Source: Gillisia sp. Hel_I_86
GTDB taxonomy: Bacteria > Bacteroidota > Bacteroidia > Flavobacteriales > Flavobacteriaceae
Assembly (NCBI RefSeq): GCF_007827275.1
Contig: NZ_VISE01000001.1
Location: 1,240,001-1,304,000, forward strand
Length of the DNA: 64,000 nucleotides
Direction: 5' to 3'
Of the stretch, positions 27,438 through 38,766 are shown piece by piece. The notes below the pieces were generated by a model. That model worked only from the letters and a program-made list of their open reading frames with translations, was not told the DNA's origin and ran no database searches. The stretch's first letter is position 1. Every line of letters begins with the position of its first letter. The position numbers were made by a program, and so were the translations under genes.

Positions 27438-28577
27438 TTATAGCGTTCCCCGCAATTCCTGCTCCCTCTCTATAGCCTCAAATAAGGCTTTAAAATTTCC
27501 TTTTCCAAAAGATTGTGCGCCTTTTCGTTGAATGATCTCAAAAAACATCGTTGGGCGGTCCAAAACGGGCTTCGTGAAGATCTGTAAAAGATATCCTTCG
27601 TCATCCCGATCTATTAAAACCCCAAGCTCTTTTAGTGGCTCAAGGTCTTCATCTATTTCCCCTACCCTGTCCAAAACGGTATCGTAGTAAGATGCTGGAA
27701 CATAAAGGAATTCCACCCCCCTGTTTCTAAGTTTTGTTACCGTGTCTATAATATTATCTGTTGCCAAGGCAATATGTTGCACCCCTGCCCCATTATAGAA
27801 ATCTATATATTCTTCTATTTGTGATTTTTTCTTTCCTTCTGCCGGCTCGTTGATAGGGAATTTTATTCGTCCATTTCCGTTGCTCATTACCTTGCTCATT
27901 AGAGCCGTATAGTCTGTGGAGATGTCTTTGTCGTCAAAAGAAACCAACTGTGCAAAGCCCATCACTTTCGCATAGAATTCACACCATTTGTTCATTTCGT
28001 TCCAGCCTACATTCCCTACCATATGATCTATGAATTTCAAGCCGGTTGGTTCTGTTTTAAGTTTGGGCGCATATACTTTATAACCAGGCAAAAAAGGACC
28101 TGAATAATTTTTTCGCTCAACAAAAACATGCACGGTTTCCCCATAGGTATGAATCCCAGATAAAACCACCGAACCATTTTCATCTTCCACTACATAAGGT
28201 TCTAAGTAAGATTTAGCGCCACGCTTTGTGGTTTCTTCATAACTTTTTTTAGCATCATCTACCCAAAGTGCCACTACTTTAACCCCATCGCCATGTTTAT
28301 TGATATGCTCATTTATTGGCCCTTCTGGCTGCAAAGGAGAGGTAAGTACTATTCTAATTTTATCTTGCTGCAACACATAGGAAACGCTATCTTTTTTTCC
28401 CGTTTCCAATCCTGAATATGCTACTGGCTGAAAGCCCCACGCATGCTGATAGTAATAGGCTGCTTGCTTGGCATTCCCGACATAAAGCTCAACGAAATCT
28501 GTTCCCAATAATGGCAGGAAATCTTCTGCTTGTGGGACTTTTTTTTCTAAGTGTAAAGAGGTGTTATCTGTGCTCAT
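27438..28577 (-). CDS. hppD: 4-hydroxyphenylpyruvate dioxygenase
   Basis: Converts 4-hydroxyphenylpyruvate to homogentisate, the second step of tyrosine breakdown. The 379 residues form two VOC-like halves. The Fe(II) triad is visible as H in FIDHMVGNVG, H in GVQHIALATDNI and E in MFFEIIQRKG. The C-terminal gate (GKGNFKALFEAIEREQELRG) is present. It lies downstream of hmgA, which acts next in the pathway, but a 475-bp repeat-filled spacer separates them. Confidence 0.96.
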   Translation of the reverse strand: MSTDNTSLHLEKKVPQAEDFLPLLGTDFVELYVGNAKQAAYYYQHAWGFQPVAYSGLETGKKDSVSYVLQQDKIRIVLTSPLQPEGPINEHINKHGDGVKVVALWVDDAKKSYEETTKRGAKSYLEPYVVEDENGSVVLSGIHTYGETVHVFVERKNYSGPFLPGYKVYAPKLKTEPTGLKFIDHMVGNVGWNEMNKWCEFYAKVMGFAQLVSFDDKDISTDYTALMSKVMSNGNGRIKFPINEPAEGKKKSQIEEYIDFYNGAGVQHIALATDNIIDTVTKLRNRGVEFLYVPASYYDTVLDRVGEIDEDLEPLKELGVLIDRDDEGYLLQIFTKPVLDRPTMFFEIIQRKGAQSFGKGNFKALFEAIEREQELRGTL

Positions 28578-28737
28578 TGTTAAAGTATATTAGAAAATTT
28601 GATGATTAGATAATTATAATTTTCTAATCAAAACCAAAGATTCAGTTTGATTTATTAGTGTTCAAATTTATTTTTGTTCAGCTTATTAGGCTATCTAATT
28701 TTCCGTCTTTATGCTAATAATGACTTTGTTCAAATTT

Positions 28738-28782
28738 TTCGTCATGCTGTTCCGATAGCTGTCGGAATTGTTTCAGCATCCC
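28738..28782. repeat. CGTCATGCTG...CAGCATCCC repeat
   Basis: CGTCATGCTGTTCC and GTTTCAGCATCCC flank a hairpin CCGATAGCTGTCGG. A shorter relative lies at 16313-16346. Confidence 0.55.
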
Positions 28783-28833
28783 ATGAATCGGTGAGGAGAC
28801 CCCTAAAAAGTTCCCATTGACGTAATTTAGTTG

Positions 28834-28925
28834 TATGTCATCCCGACGCTAGGAGGGATCTCTAGGTAAATTGATGCTGTATTATTGAGATTCTTCAGTC
28901 CACTACGTTTCCTTCAGAATGACAA
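28834..28925. repeat. ~92-bp REPIN-like element, inverted copy of 2702-2795
   Basis: It opens TATGTCATCCCGACGCTAGG and closes CCTTCAGAATGACAA. Read on the other strand, it follows 2702-2795 almost base for base outside a middle of about 20 bp. The 28578-29052 spacer holds this and the unit at 28738; I see no gene. Confidence 0.75.
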
Positions 28926-29052
28926 GGGTGTTTTATAATATTCTTAGAAAATTCAAAACTCTTAATTAGAATTATATTATCCTTATATCTTTCATTAAAA
29001 GTCATAATCCAAATTTTCTTTCTTTCTAATCTTCTAATTATCTAATTAAAAA

Positions 29053-30213
29053 TTAATGATCCAACCAAGATTTATGATAGGTATCATCTGCAATTTCCAT
29101 AGCCGCTTCTGTAACCATTAAAGGCTTGAACGTATCTACCATCACTGCCAGTTCCTCTGTTTCTGTCTGCCCTATGCTGCGTTCTACTGCTCCCGGGTGT
29201 GGTCCATGGGGAATTCCGGCTGGATGTAACGAAATATGACCTGCCTCAATATCGTTCCGGCTCATAAAATCCCCATCTACATAATACAACACCTCATCGC
29301 TGTCTATATTGCTATGATTGTATGGCGCAGGAATACTTTCTGGGTGATAATCGTATTTTCTAGGGCAAAAACTACAAACCACAAAGGCATCGGTCTCAAA
29401 AGTTTGATGCACCGGTGGCGGTTGATGTATCCTTCCTGTAATTGGTTCAAAATCATGTATGGAAAATGCATACGGATAGTTATAGCCATCATACCCAACA
29501 ACATCAAAGGGATGCGTTGCATAGATCATATCGAAGATTTCTCCTTGTTTTTTAACCTTGATCAAAAAATCCCCTTTTTCATCATTGGTTTCCAATTCAT
29601 AAGGCTGCCTTAGATCGCGCTCACAAAATGGGGAATGTTCCAATAATTGTCCAAAATGGTTTCTATATCTTTTAGGGGTATAAATAGGTCTTCTGGATTC
29701 TACTATAAAAAGACGGTTGTTTTCGTCATCAAAATCCAACTTATAAATTACACCCCGAGGAATCAATAAATAATCCCCATATTTAAAATCCAAGTTTCCT
29801 AAATGGGTTCTTAGTTTTCCGCTCCCTTTATGAATAAAAAGGAGCTCGTCTGCATCTGCGTTTTTATAAAAATAGTCTTGCGTGGATTGTTGCGGTGCCG
29901 CCAACGCGATATCCACATCGCTATTGGTTAGCATCACTTTTCTGCTTTCCAGATAATCCGGGTGTGGAACAATTTGAAATCCTTTAAATCTATAAGATTT
30001 TATATTGTTTGCATTTGAAATTTTCGGCTTAACGCTATAATTTCCTTTAATTTCCTTTACCTGTGTAGGCCTGTGTTCGTGATATAAATTTGAATACATC
30101 CCATCGAAACCTATAGTCCCAAAAAGTTGTTCATGGTACAAGCTGCCCTCTGGTTTTTTGAAAACAGTGTGGCGCTTATGTGGAATCTTCCCGAGCTTAT
30201 GATAAAATGGCAT
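29053..30213 (-). CDS. hmgA: Homogentisate 1,2-dioxygenase
   Basis: Opens the ring of homogentisate to maleylacetoacetate. The 386-residue protein matches the family across its length: an N-terminal LGKIPHKRHTVFKKP, a cupin core with FIHKGSGKLRTHLG and DYLLIPRGV, then THPFDVVGYDGYNYPYAFSI, and metal-ligand segments including APYNHSNIDSDEVLYY and HPAGIPHGPHPG. It forms the tyrosine catabolic pair with hppD. Fumarylacetoacetase and the isomerase are not in the window. Confidence 0.96.
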   Translation of the reverse strand: MPFYHKLGKIPHKRHTVFKKPEGSLYHEQLFGTIGFDGMYSNLYHEHRPTQVKEIKGNYSVKPKISNANNIKSYRFKGFQIVPHPDYLESRKVMLTNSDVDIALAAPQQSTQDYFYKNADADELLFIHKGSGKLRTHLGNLDFKYGDYLLIPRGVIYKLDFDDENNRLFIVESRRPIYTPKRYRNHFGQLLEHSPFCERDLRQPYELETNDEKGDFLIKVKKQGEIFDMIYATHPFDVVGYDGYNYPYAFSIHDFEPITGRIHQPPPVHQTFETDAFVVCSFCPRKYDYHPESIPAPYNHSNIDSDEVLYYVDGDFMSRNDIEAGHISLHPAGIPHGPHPGAVERSIGQTETEELAVMVDTFKPLMVTEAAMEIADDTYHKSWLDH

Positions 30214-30412
30214 GAGATCTTAATTTTTGGTTAAAAACTTCTGTGAGTTATACTTATCATTAACTCCCTGTTAAGTTTACTGTCAAGTGTAACAAATATC
30301 GCTATTTTTTATCAAAAATATACTAAAGAAGCCTTAAAAGTAAAAGGTGCACAACAAGACTATGCTGCATTATTTATTCTAAAAATTAGGATTTGCTAAT
30401 TTAAAAACAGAT

Positions 30413-32350
30413 TTATTTCCATTCCATTTTCTGAAGTCTAATTGCATTTAAAATCGCCAATAAAGCTACCCCAACATCGGCAAAAACGGCTTCCCACATA
30501 GTGGCCAAGCCACCGGCCCCTAAAATAAGTACAATTATTTTTACTCCGAAGGCCAAACCAATATTCTGCCATACAATTTTACGTGTGGAGCGCCCTATTT
30601 TAATGGCTCGAGCAATTTTGCTAGGTTGGTCGGTTTGTATAATAACGTCTGCGGTTTCAATGGCAACATCGCTTCCCAATCCCCCCATCGCAATTCCAAC
30701 ATCACTTACGGCAAGCACGGGGGCATCGTTTATACCATCTCCCACAAAAGCCACTTTTGGTCCTAACTGTTTCTTTATTTCTTCTACTTCTTTCAATTTA
30801 TCTTCTGGAAGCAAACCACCTTTTGCCATATCGATCCCCAATTCTCTTGCAACTTGTTGCGTTATGGAATCCTTATCGCCAGAGAGCATTATAATTTTGG
30901 TAATACCCGATTCCCGGATTTTTTTAATGGCTTCATGCGCATCCTCCTTCAATTCATCTGCTATAATTACATATCCAGCAAATTTGTTTTCCATAGACAC
31001 CATGACTATTGATTCCACTATATTATCTGTTTCTGCCGGCACTTCAATGTTGTTTGAAGTCATCAAAACTTTGTTTCCAACTAAAACCATTTTACCATTC
31101 ACGGTCCCTTTCAATCCTTTTCCTGCAATTTCGGAAACATTTGAAGCCCCATAATTATGGCCATCGGTCTTATATTCCATAATCGCCTTTGCAATGGGAT
31201 GGGTGGATTGTTCTTCCATCGACATGAGGTATTTCATGAATTCAGCTTCCTCCAAACCAATGGATTTTATTTCCTTGATCTTGAAAACACCTTTGGTAAC
31301 AGTTCCGGTTTTATCCATCACCACCGTATTTACCTTGGTCATTGCATCTAGATATGATGCGCCTTTAAACAGAATTCCATTTTTGGAAGCAGCTCCCAAG
31401 CCGCCGAAATAACCCAGCGGAATCGAGATAACCAACGCACACGGACAAGAAATAACCAAGAAAATCAATGCCCTGTATAACCAATCTTGAAACTCATAAT
31501 TTTCTACGATAAAATAAGGTAAAAACGTCAAGGCAATAGCAAGAAACACCACTACGGGCGTATAAATTCTCGCAAATTTCCGAATGAACAATTCGGTTTT
31601 GGATTTTCTTTTGGTGGCATTTTGCACCATATCAAGAATTCTGGCGATAGAACTGTCCTTAAACTCTTTAGTAGTTTCAATTTCAATTACCCCATTCAAA
31701 TTAATGCTTCCTGCAAATACTTTTTCGCCCTTTGTTAGGGTATTAGGCTTGCTTTCACCTGTTAAGGCTGCGGTGTGGAAGGAACCTTTTTCAGAAAGCA
31801 AAACACCATCCAAAGGAATTTTTTCGCCAACCCGGACCTGTACTTTTTCTCCAATTTCAACGCTTTCTGGATGTACTGATAGGTAATTGTTCTTACGATA
31901 TACCAGTGCCTCATTGGGCCTTACATCCAACAAGGCTTTTATATTGCTTTTCGCCCGAGTCACGGCTGAATTTTGAAACAGCTCGCCTACGGCATAGAAG
32001 AGCATCACAGCAACACCTTCTGGATATTCACCAATAGCAAATGCACCAATACTGGCAATGGCCATCAGGAAAAATTCAGTGAAAAAATTCCCTTTCAAGA
32101 TGTTTTTTATCCCGAGCATCAATACAGGATAGCCTACAGGGAGATAGGCCAAAACATACCAAACAATTCTAAACCAACCATCAAAAAAGCTGGTTTCCAA
32201 TAAATTATCGATCATTAAACCTATCGTTAGCATTGAAAAACTGAAAAGGACAGGCGAATAAATTTTGAGTTTTGATCTTGTAGAGGTGGATTCACAAGAT
32301 CCGCAACAATCTTGAGTTACATCTTCTAAAACAATTTTTTCACTAGGCAT
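30413..32350 (-). CDS. Heavy-metal P1B-type ATPase (Zn/Cd/Co type)
   Basis: An inner-membrane pump that exports soft metals at the cost of ATP. From the ATG at 32350 it is 645 residues. It has the metal-binding CPC in VISCPCALVIS, the phosphorylation site DKTGTVTKG, the HP motif STHPIAKAIMEY, the nucleotide loop and GDGINDAPVLAVSDVGIAMGG. The C-terminal helix pair resembles ZntA/CadA. It lacks the usual HMA domain; instead the short N-terminus carries CCGSC. Downstream of a CHRD lipoprotein and Fur-type gene, it belongs to a metal-handling block. Confidence 0.93.
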   Translation of the reverse strand: MPSEKIVLEDVTQDCCGSCESTSTRSKLKIYSPVLFSFSMLTIGLMIDNLLETSFFDGWFRIVWYVLAYLPVGYPVLMLGIKNILKGNFFTEFFLMAIASIGAFAIGEYPEGVAVMLFYAVGELFQNSAVTRAKSNIKALLDVRPNEALVYRKNNYLSVHPESVEIGEKVQVRVGEKIPLDGVLLSEKGSFHTAALTGESKPNTLTKGEKVFAGSINLNGVIEIETTKEFKDSSIARILDMVQNATKRKSKTELFIRKFARIYTPVVVFLAIALTFLPYFIVENYEFQDWLYRALIFLVISCPCALVISIPLGYFGGLGAASKNGILFKGASYLDAMTKVNTVVMDKTGTVTKGVFKIKEIKSIGLEEAEFMKYLMSMEEQSTHPIAKAIMEYKTDGHNYGASNVSEIAGKGLKGTVNGKMVLVGNKVLMTSNNIEVPAETDNIVESIVMVSMENKFAGYVIIADELKEDAHEAIKKIRESGITKIIMLSGDKDSITQQVARELGIDMAKGGLLPEDKLKEVEEIKKQLGPKVAFVGDGINDAPVLAVSDVGIAMGGLGSDVAIETADVIIQTDQPSKIARAIKIGRSTRKIVWQNIGLAFGVKIIVLILGAGGLATMWEAVFADVGVALLAILNAIRLQKMEWK

Positions 32351-32455
32351 GTAGGCTGAATTTATTTTACAAAAATACAGCCCAAAGCCCTGCAATTGTA
32401 GTGCATTAAAATCTGTACGATGATCTTGCTGAGATTTGGCATTTTACGAGGGAGC

Positions 32456-32489
32456 AAAAAAAAACCCATCTCTTTAAGATGGGTTTTTT
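32456..32489 (-). terminator. Rho-independent terminator after the CHRD lipoprotein gene
   Basis: A perfect AAACCCATCT/AGATGGGTTT stem with a five-base loop and A/T runs on both sides. It separates the CHRD gene from the P-type ATPase gene. Confidence 0.88.
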
Positions 32490-32517
32490 ATTAAAAGTTA
32501 ACTGGTTTTAAACCGAA

Positions 32518-33078
32518 TTAATCCTTAACTATTTGAGCACAAGCTACAGGAATGGTTGCTACATAGGTGTCATCTTGCATTAAACCATGTAATACAATTG
32601 CCCTATTTTCCAATGGAAGTAATGCCTCCAATGTAGGCATGTCCCCTTCTCCTAAAGTAAAAGTTTTTGTGTAGTTAATATTTCCCGTGGCATCTGCAGT
32701 GGGAAATTCATCCAAAGGCAATAAAACCCCACCGTAAAATGGAGCTCCTTCTGGAATGGTTATTATACCATCCCCATCTGTATCTGCACTTGCAGGAGGA
32801 CAGGTAGCATCTTCATTATTGGCGTCTTTCCCATGTATATGTTGAGGGTGTGCTTGATCGGCAACAAGACCTGAAGCATTTATCTCAACGGTCATTTTAT
32901 TGTCTTCTATACTAATAGTGGCAGTACCGCTTACAGCAGAATTATTAAGTTCGCCAAAAGAGGTAGAATAAGTTGTTACAACTGGGATGTCATCGTCATT
33001 GTTGTCATCGTCGGAACTACAGCTCGTAAATCCTATTACAGATAGTAAGCTTAAACTGATAATTTTAATGGTTTTCAT
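32518..33078 (-). CDS. CHRD-domain lipoprotein
   Basis: From the ATG at 33078 the protein is 186 residues. A lipoprotein signal ends GFTSCSS and is followed by an acidic linker (DDDNNDDD). The rest resembles a CHRD domain: a STSFGELNNSAVSGTATI start, then HPQHIHGKDAN with a His cluster and a late RAIVLHG. Such proteins are surface or periplasmic and of unknown role; the histidines could bind metal, in keeping with the neighbours. It ends with its own terminator. Confidence 0.75.
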   Translation of the reverse strand: MKTIKIISLSLLSVIGFTSCSSDDDNNDDDIPVVTTYSTSFGELNNSAVSGTATISIEDNKMTVEINASGLVADQAHPQHIHGKDANNEDATCPPASADTDGDGIITIPEGAPFYGGVLLPLDEFPTADATGNINYTKTFTLGEGDMPTLEALLPLENRAIVLHGLMQDDTYVATIPVACAQIVKD

Positions 33079-33283
33079 AGAATTGGTTTTTTTTTGATTC
33101 TTACCAAATCTAATAACTAAAAGAGGGTGCCACTGCAATTTTAACCCTGATTAACGTAGTTTTTATGTTCTATTAACTTTTTTAAAACTGGATCTAAATT
33201 TATGATCGCCCTAACATAATGAACCATAAAATATTGTATTGCAAATAGTTACACCCAAACTCCTTCCCTACAAATGAAGACGT

Positions 33284-33721
33284 TTAGAGTATATTTTGGC
33301 ATTTATCACAAACCCCTTTTACCACAAGATTAACATCCTCTGCGCTGAACCCTTCGGGCAAATTGATATGCGGAATTTTATGATTCGTTAAACAAACAGT
33401 TTCCCCGCACTGATTGCAGTGGAAATGTAGGTGAAGATCTGTTTCTACCTCGCAGTTGCAATTTTCCTCGCATAAGGCATATTTTGTTACCCCGGAACCA
33501 TCATCAATTTTATGCACCACCCCATTTTCTTCAAAAGTTTTAAGCGTTCTATATAAAGTGGTCCTATCAGATTTTTCAAAAGCATTTTCAATATCCGTAA
33601 GACTTGTAGCTACTTCCTGATTATATAAAAACTTAAAAATAAGAATCCGCATGGCTGTGGGCCTTATTTTCTTTTGCTCCAATAAATTTTCGATGCTTTT
33701 TGTCATTTTAGGTTTGTTCAA
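33284..33721 (-). CDS. Fur family repressor, Zur-like
   Basis: A 145-residue metal-sensing DNA-binding protein. The N-terminal winged helix contains KIRPTAMRILIFKFLYNQ and SDRTTLYRTLKTFEENG. The C-terminal part has the regulatory HLHFHCNQCGETVCL segment and the structural zinc pairs C-x2-C (HCNQC) and CDKC. An extra CEENCNCE segment adds cysteines. Composition and neighbours (metal pumps) suggest a Zur rather than a Fur or PerR. An alternative start lies five residues in (MTKSIEN). It begins 30 bp after the broken efflux adaptor gene. Confidence 0.85.
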   Translation of the reverse strand: MNKPKMTKSIENLLEQKKIRPTAMRILIFKFLYNQEVATSLTDIENAFEKSDRTTLYRTLKTFEENGVVHKIDDGSGVTKYALCEENCNCEVETDLHLHFHCNQCGETVCLTNHKIPHINLPEGFSAEDVNLVVKGVCDKCQNIL

Positions 33722-33751
33722 TTAAAGAATCCGTAGCAAATCCATCAAAGC

Positions 33752-34723
33752 TTAGTGAGCATGCCCGTCCTCATTTTCACTGTTTTTAGCTGTGGCTAGC
33801 AAGGTATTTGCATCTTTCACCACTTTAGCAACCTTCTTAAAATCAAGCTCCTGCTCCACTGTGCTTATTTGAATTATTCCTGCTTCAGAGGAACCAGTTT
33901 TCACCTCTACCATTTCAAAGTTATGCTTTTCAACGCCATCTTTTTTATTGCTGCCTTTACTAATAAAAATATAGTTTTTCATATTAAACCGCACTACAGC
34001 ATTCTCCAGAAGCGTATAACTATCTGAAGTTCCCGTCTCGATCCTTGCATTCACAAACATACCAGGCCATAGATCTTCATATTCCTTGGATAAATGACCA
34101 TGCACCGTAATACTTCTGTCGTCCCGAACACCACTTCCAATCAAATATACCTCAGCTTCTTTCCAACTTTCAGGTTTATTGGCCAAATTAAATCTTATTT
34201 TCTGACCTGTTTGTACTTTTAATATATCACTTTCATATACCGTAAGTTCTACATGAAGATCTTTAGAATCTGTAACATCCATGATAATGTTTTCGGGTCC
34301 TACATATTTCCCTATATTGCTAAAAACTTCACGAACCTGGCCGGTAACCGGGGAATAAATATTCACTGTTGAGCTAATTTTACCGGCTTTCAAATTTTTT
34401 AAATTGACTCCTATTAACATAGGATTTTCTATAACTGCTAATAATTGTCCCTTTTTCACCTTGGTTCCAGGCAACATTTCTGTGTATTTTAGAAAGCCAC
34501 CGTAAGGGATATTAATGGAGATATTTCCTTGTGGTGGAACATCTATCATTCCATTCACGCTAATCTCACTTCCCAACGATCGCATTTCGGCTTTACCAAT
34601 TACAATATTGGTGTTCTTAAGTTGCTCGTTTGTGAGTTCTATATGATTTTCATTCTCTTCTGAATGTTGCCCTGCTTTCTCACCTGTTTTTTCTTCTGAA
34701 GAAGATTCCCCACAACCCGCCAT
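33752..34723 (-). pseudogene. CzcB/CusB-type periplasmic adaptor, truncated and internally deleted
   Basis: The 323 residues match an RND efflux adaptor: GGFLKYTEMLPGTKVKKGQ (lipoyl half), IYSPVTGQVREVFSNIGKYV (second half), and barrel and membrane-proximal domains after that. Two defects are visible. The start of the signal peptide is lost: the frame opens at the Met inside ISMAGCGES, and the bases upstream belong to the preceding CzcC gene. The alpha-helical hairpin, normally about 60 residues between VIENP and LIGVNL, is missing in frame. Without it the adaptor could not reach an outer-membrane factor. Last gene of a decayed efflux operon. Confidence 0.75.
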
Positions 34724-34842
34724 AGAGATGAAAAGAATTGATTGACGATCCCTAAATAATCCAACTCTATTTTTGCGGCCCTATCCAAGCTTTGGATATA
34801 TTCCACATAGCCAATTTCTACTTCTTTAAAACCTCTTTGAGC

Positions 34843-35676
34843 CTATTTAAAAATAAGTTTGGCCTGCGGAAGCGCATATTCACTGTAAGATTCTAGGCTT
34901 GTTTGAAGCTGTGCCAATCTTTCCTGTAAAACCACATATTGGGTATTCATTTTATTGCTTATCGCTTGGTAGGTTGCTTCCCTTTCTTTGGTTTTAAATT
35001 TTTCTGCTTTAATTTTAGAGAGTTGCGGTCGTGCCCAGATAGGAAGGGAAATTCCAAATAATACTCCAGAAAACCTATCGGAAGAATCATATATTACCCG
35101 ATCTCCCGCTAAATTTTGTCCTGGGCCATTGGAAGATTGGTTAAAATATCCAATGCTTAAATCTGGTAAAAGCCTCGCTTGTTCTATTTTTCTTTCTAAT
35201 TGTGAGATTTCTATTTGTTGTCCAAAATAAGCAAGTCTTGGATTATTTAACGAATCTTTTTGAAGCATGAAATTTTCATTTTCCAACAAAAACTGTATTG
35301 CCATAAATGGGACATTCACCAATTTATCCGAGTTTAGCAATTGCTGTAGTTCTCTTTGCTGCCTTCTAATTGCTACACTGTTTTCTTCCTGCTGTACCTC
35401 AATCTCTGCAACCCTGGAACTTGCAGTTGCGCGTTCGAGGATGTTGCTTTCCCCCGTTTTATACCTGATCTCTGCCGCCCTATTAAAATTGGAATAGATA
35501 CTGTCTTGTTTAAGGAAGATCCCGCGCCTGCCTTTTTCCACCAAAAGCATGTAATAAGCCGATTTTACCTGCGCGATAAGCTCATTTTTGGATAGAGCTT
35601 CCCTAATCTCGCTGCTCTTAACTTCAGCTTTATTCAGTTTGGACCTATTTATATAAACAGAAGGAAACTCAAATCG
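34843..35676 (-). pseudogene. CzcC/TolC-like outer-membrane factor part, fragment between two ambers
   Basis: The frame is open from just after a TAG at 35677-35679 to a TAG at 34843-34845. It reads RFEFPSVYINRSKLNKAEVK, then a long helical OMF region with ARLLPDLSIGYFNQSS. Homologous sequence continues past the second TAG (AQRGFKEVEIGYVEYIQSLD) until it runs into the adaptor gene near 34741. Both ambers replace expected Gln positions (SVS-x-RFEF and IFK-x-AQRG). This is the C-terminal outer-membrane part of a fused pump. Confidence 0.75.
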
Positions 35677-36937
<1,261 letters not shown>

Positions 36938-36941
36938 CTGC

Positions 36942-37433
36942 TCAACTTCGGGGGAAGTTGTCCAATAAAATCTTTTCAGCCTTCGTGGTTGCTGCTATAG
37001 TATTTTTTAATGAACTCCCCGTAATTACACGGGTTTCTACCGCAAAATCCCCTTCTTCCAGGGTGGGGATAAACTCGCCTCCCATGTTCAGAAACACAAG
37101 CAAGGATGCGATAAACAATCCTAAAATGATTAGTAAAACCCCTATCCTAAAATTCATCGCCCTCTTTATCACAGGGGAATAAATCCTATTGAAAAAAGCC
37201 ATGATTTTACCTGAAATATTTGGCCTGTGCTTTGTGTTCTTGCTTAACGCTAAAGCAGATATCATGGGCACGTAGGTCAATGATAAAATAAATGCCCCCA
37301 AAATGGCAAAACTGACGGTTTGCGCCATGGGACCAAACATCTTTCCTTCGGTTCCCACCAAAGCCAGGATAGGCAGATATACAATAAGGATAATTATTTC
37401 CCCAAATGCCGCGGAGTTCCTAATCTTACTAGC
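36942..37433 (-). pseudogene. CzcA-type RND pump, middle membrane part, fragment
   Basis: Open from the codon after a TAG at 37434-37436. It reads ASKIRNSAAFGEIIILIVYL, FGPMAQTVSFAILGAFILSL and GGEFIPTLEEGDFAVETRV, all standard CzcA. It ends in LLDNFPRS because the CCCCC run at 36950-36954 has one base too many; with four C the frame continues EVEQVVSKIGSGE into the next fragment. Confidence 0.75.
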
Positions 37434-37476
37434 CTATTGAAACACTTCTTCATCCATCTCGCATTGCGTTAGTTTC

Positions 37477-38307
37477 CTACCGATTTTTAACGCTCCAAGA
37501 TGAAAAAAGTGTGGCTTCTACAATAATTACGGCTCCATCTACGATCAGTCCAAAATCGATGGCTCCCAAACTCATAAGATTTGCTGAAACCCCAAATATA
37601 TGCATCATTCCAAATGCAAAAAGCAAGGCTAATGGAATCACCGAAGCTGTTATAAGCCCCGCTCTTAGATTTCCCAATAAAAGCAGTAAAACAAAAATAA
37701 CGATAAGGGCTCCCTCCACGAGGTTTGTTGTGACCGTACTGGTCGCTTTATCTACTAATTTTGTTCTATCTAAAAAAGGCTCTATCACTACTCCTTCCGG
37801 AAGGGTTTTCTTGATTTCCTCCATTTTTAGCTTGATGCTTTTTATAACCTCAGCAGAATTGGCTCCTTTTAGCATCATTACAATCGCACTTACCACTTCC
37901 CCTTGACCGTTACGGGTAGTGGCACCATATCTTACCGCGCTTCCAATTTGCGCTTTGGCTACATCCTTAATTAAAACCGGGCTTCCACTTGGGTTGTTCT
38001 TCACTACTATATTTTCAATATCTTCTAAAGAGCCAACCAAACCTTCACTTCTTATGAACAACGCATTGTTGCCCTTCTCAATATAAGCTCCCCCGGTATT
38101 TTCATTGTTAGCTTCTAAAGCACTGAAAATCTGACCAATGTAAATATCCATGGCGTTTAACCGCTCTGGCGAAATTGCAATTTCATATTGCTTAAGATGC
38201 CCTCCAAAACTACTCACATCTGCAACTCCCGGAGTTCCCAGTTTTCTCTTTAAATACAATGGTGACCACAGACAATCCAAATCTCGAAAAAGACCGTATT
38301 TCCTCAA
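37477..38307 (-). pseudogene. CzcA-type RND pump, first porter and helices 2-4, fragment
   Basis: The homologous part starts at LGTPGVADVSSFGGHLKQYE, with TGGAYIEKGNNALFIRSEG, then SLGAIDFGLIVDGAVIIVEA, which holds the transmembrane acidic residue used for proton transfer. The frame fails after VEATLF, where the AAAAAA run (plus strand 37503-37508) has one base too many. With five, it continues HLGALKIGRKLTQ and reaches the amber at 37434. Confidence 0.75.
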
Positions 38308-38542
38308 TCTCGGGAATTGTTGCCATCGTGATTTCGATTGGGACCGTAATGAGTCTTTCTACTTCCACTGCTGCCAAATTTGGAGAAGTGGTTATTACTT
38401 GTACTTGATTGTTTGTAATGTCCGGCACGGCATCTACCGGCAACTGATTTAAGGAGTAAACACCCCAAAGTATCAATCCAAATGTGAGTAATCCTATTAC
38501 CAATTTATTGGTAATGGAAAATTTTATAATACTGTTAAGCAT
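38210..38542 (-). pseudogene. CzcA-type RND pump, N-terminus, fragment
   Basis: Reads MLNSIIKFSITNKLVIGLLT (first helix), then LPVDAVPDITNNQVQVITTS and RSFSRFGLSVVTIVF, a textbook CzcA start. It then jumps to LGTPGVADV, skipping about 80 residues of the first porter domain. At the junction an AAAA run has one base too many, so the frame also shifts. The start codon at 38542 is intact, preceded by the small His/Cys protein gene. Confidence 0.75.
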
Positions 38543-38766
38543 ATTTAAGCTGAATATTGATTAAAAAATAATTGAAGGGACCGGTTTTATTAAGACCAAC
38601 AGATTAAGCACCTAACAAAAGAGGCTGTATTAAAAGAGCATTACTAAAACCCTAACTAAAATTATCCTTGCGGGGGCTGAAAAGGGGAATCCAAAAATTC
38701 TGAAAAGAGCTCAGAGATATAAAATGAATATTGCGGCTTTAATTCTGCGATTTCAGAAGAAATCAT

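Noticed and set aside
28683-28700. TTAGGCTATCTAA as a third DtxR-type site upstream of hppD
   Set aside because: The arms are four bases with a five-base spacer, unlike the TTTAG-N6-CTAAA layout, and hppD has no metal-related context.
30501-31154. 217-codon open frame antisense to the P-type ATPase
   Set aside because: It is the mirror of a strongly conserved gene, has no family pattern and no promoter or start context. The same holds for the long antisense frames at 53236-53904 (under ileS), 59914-60444 (under gdhA) and 23644-24147 (under pgi).
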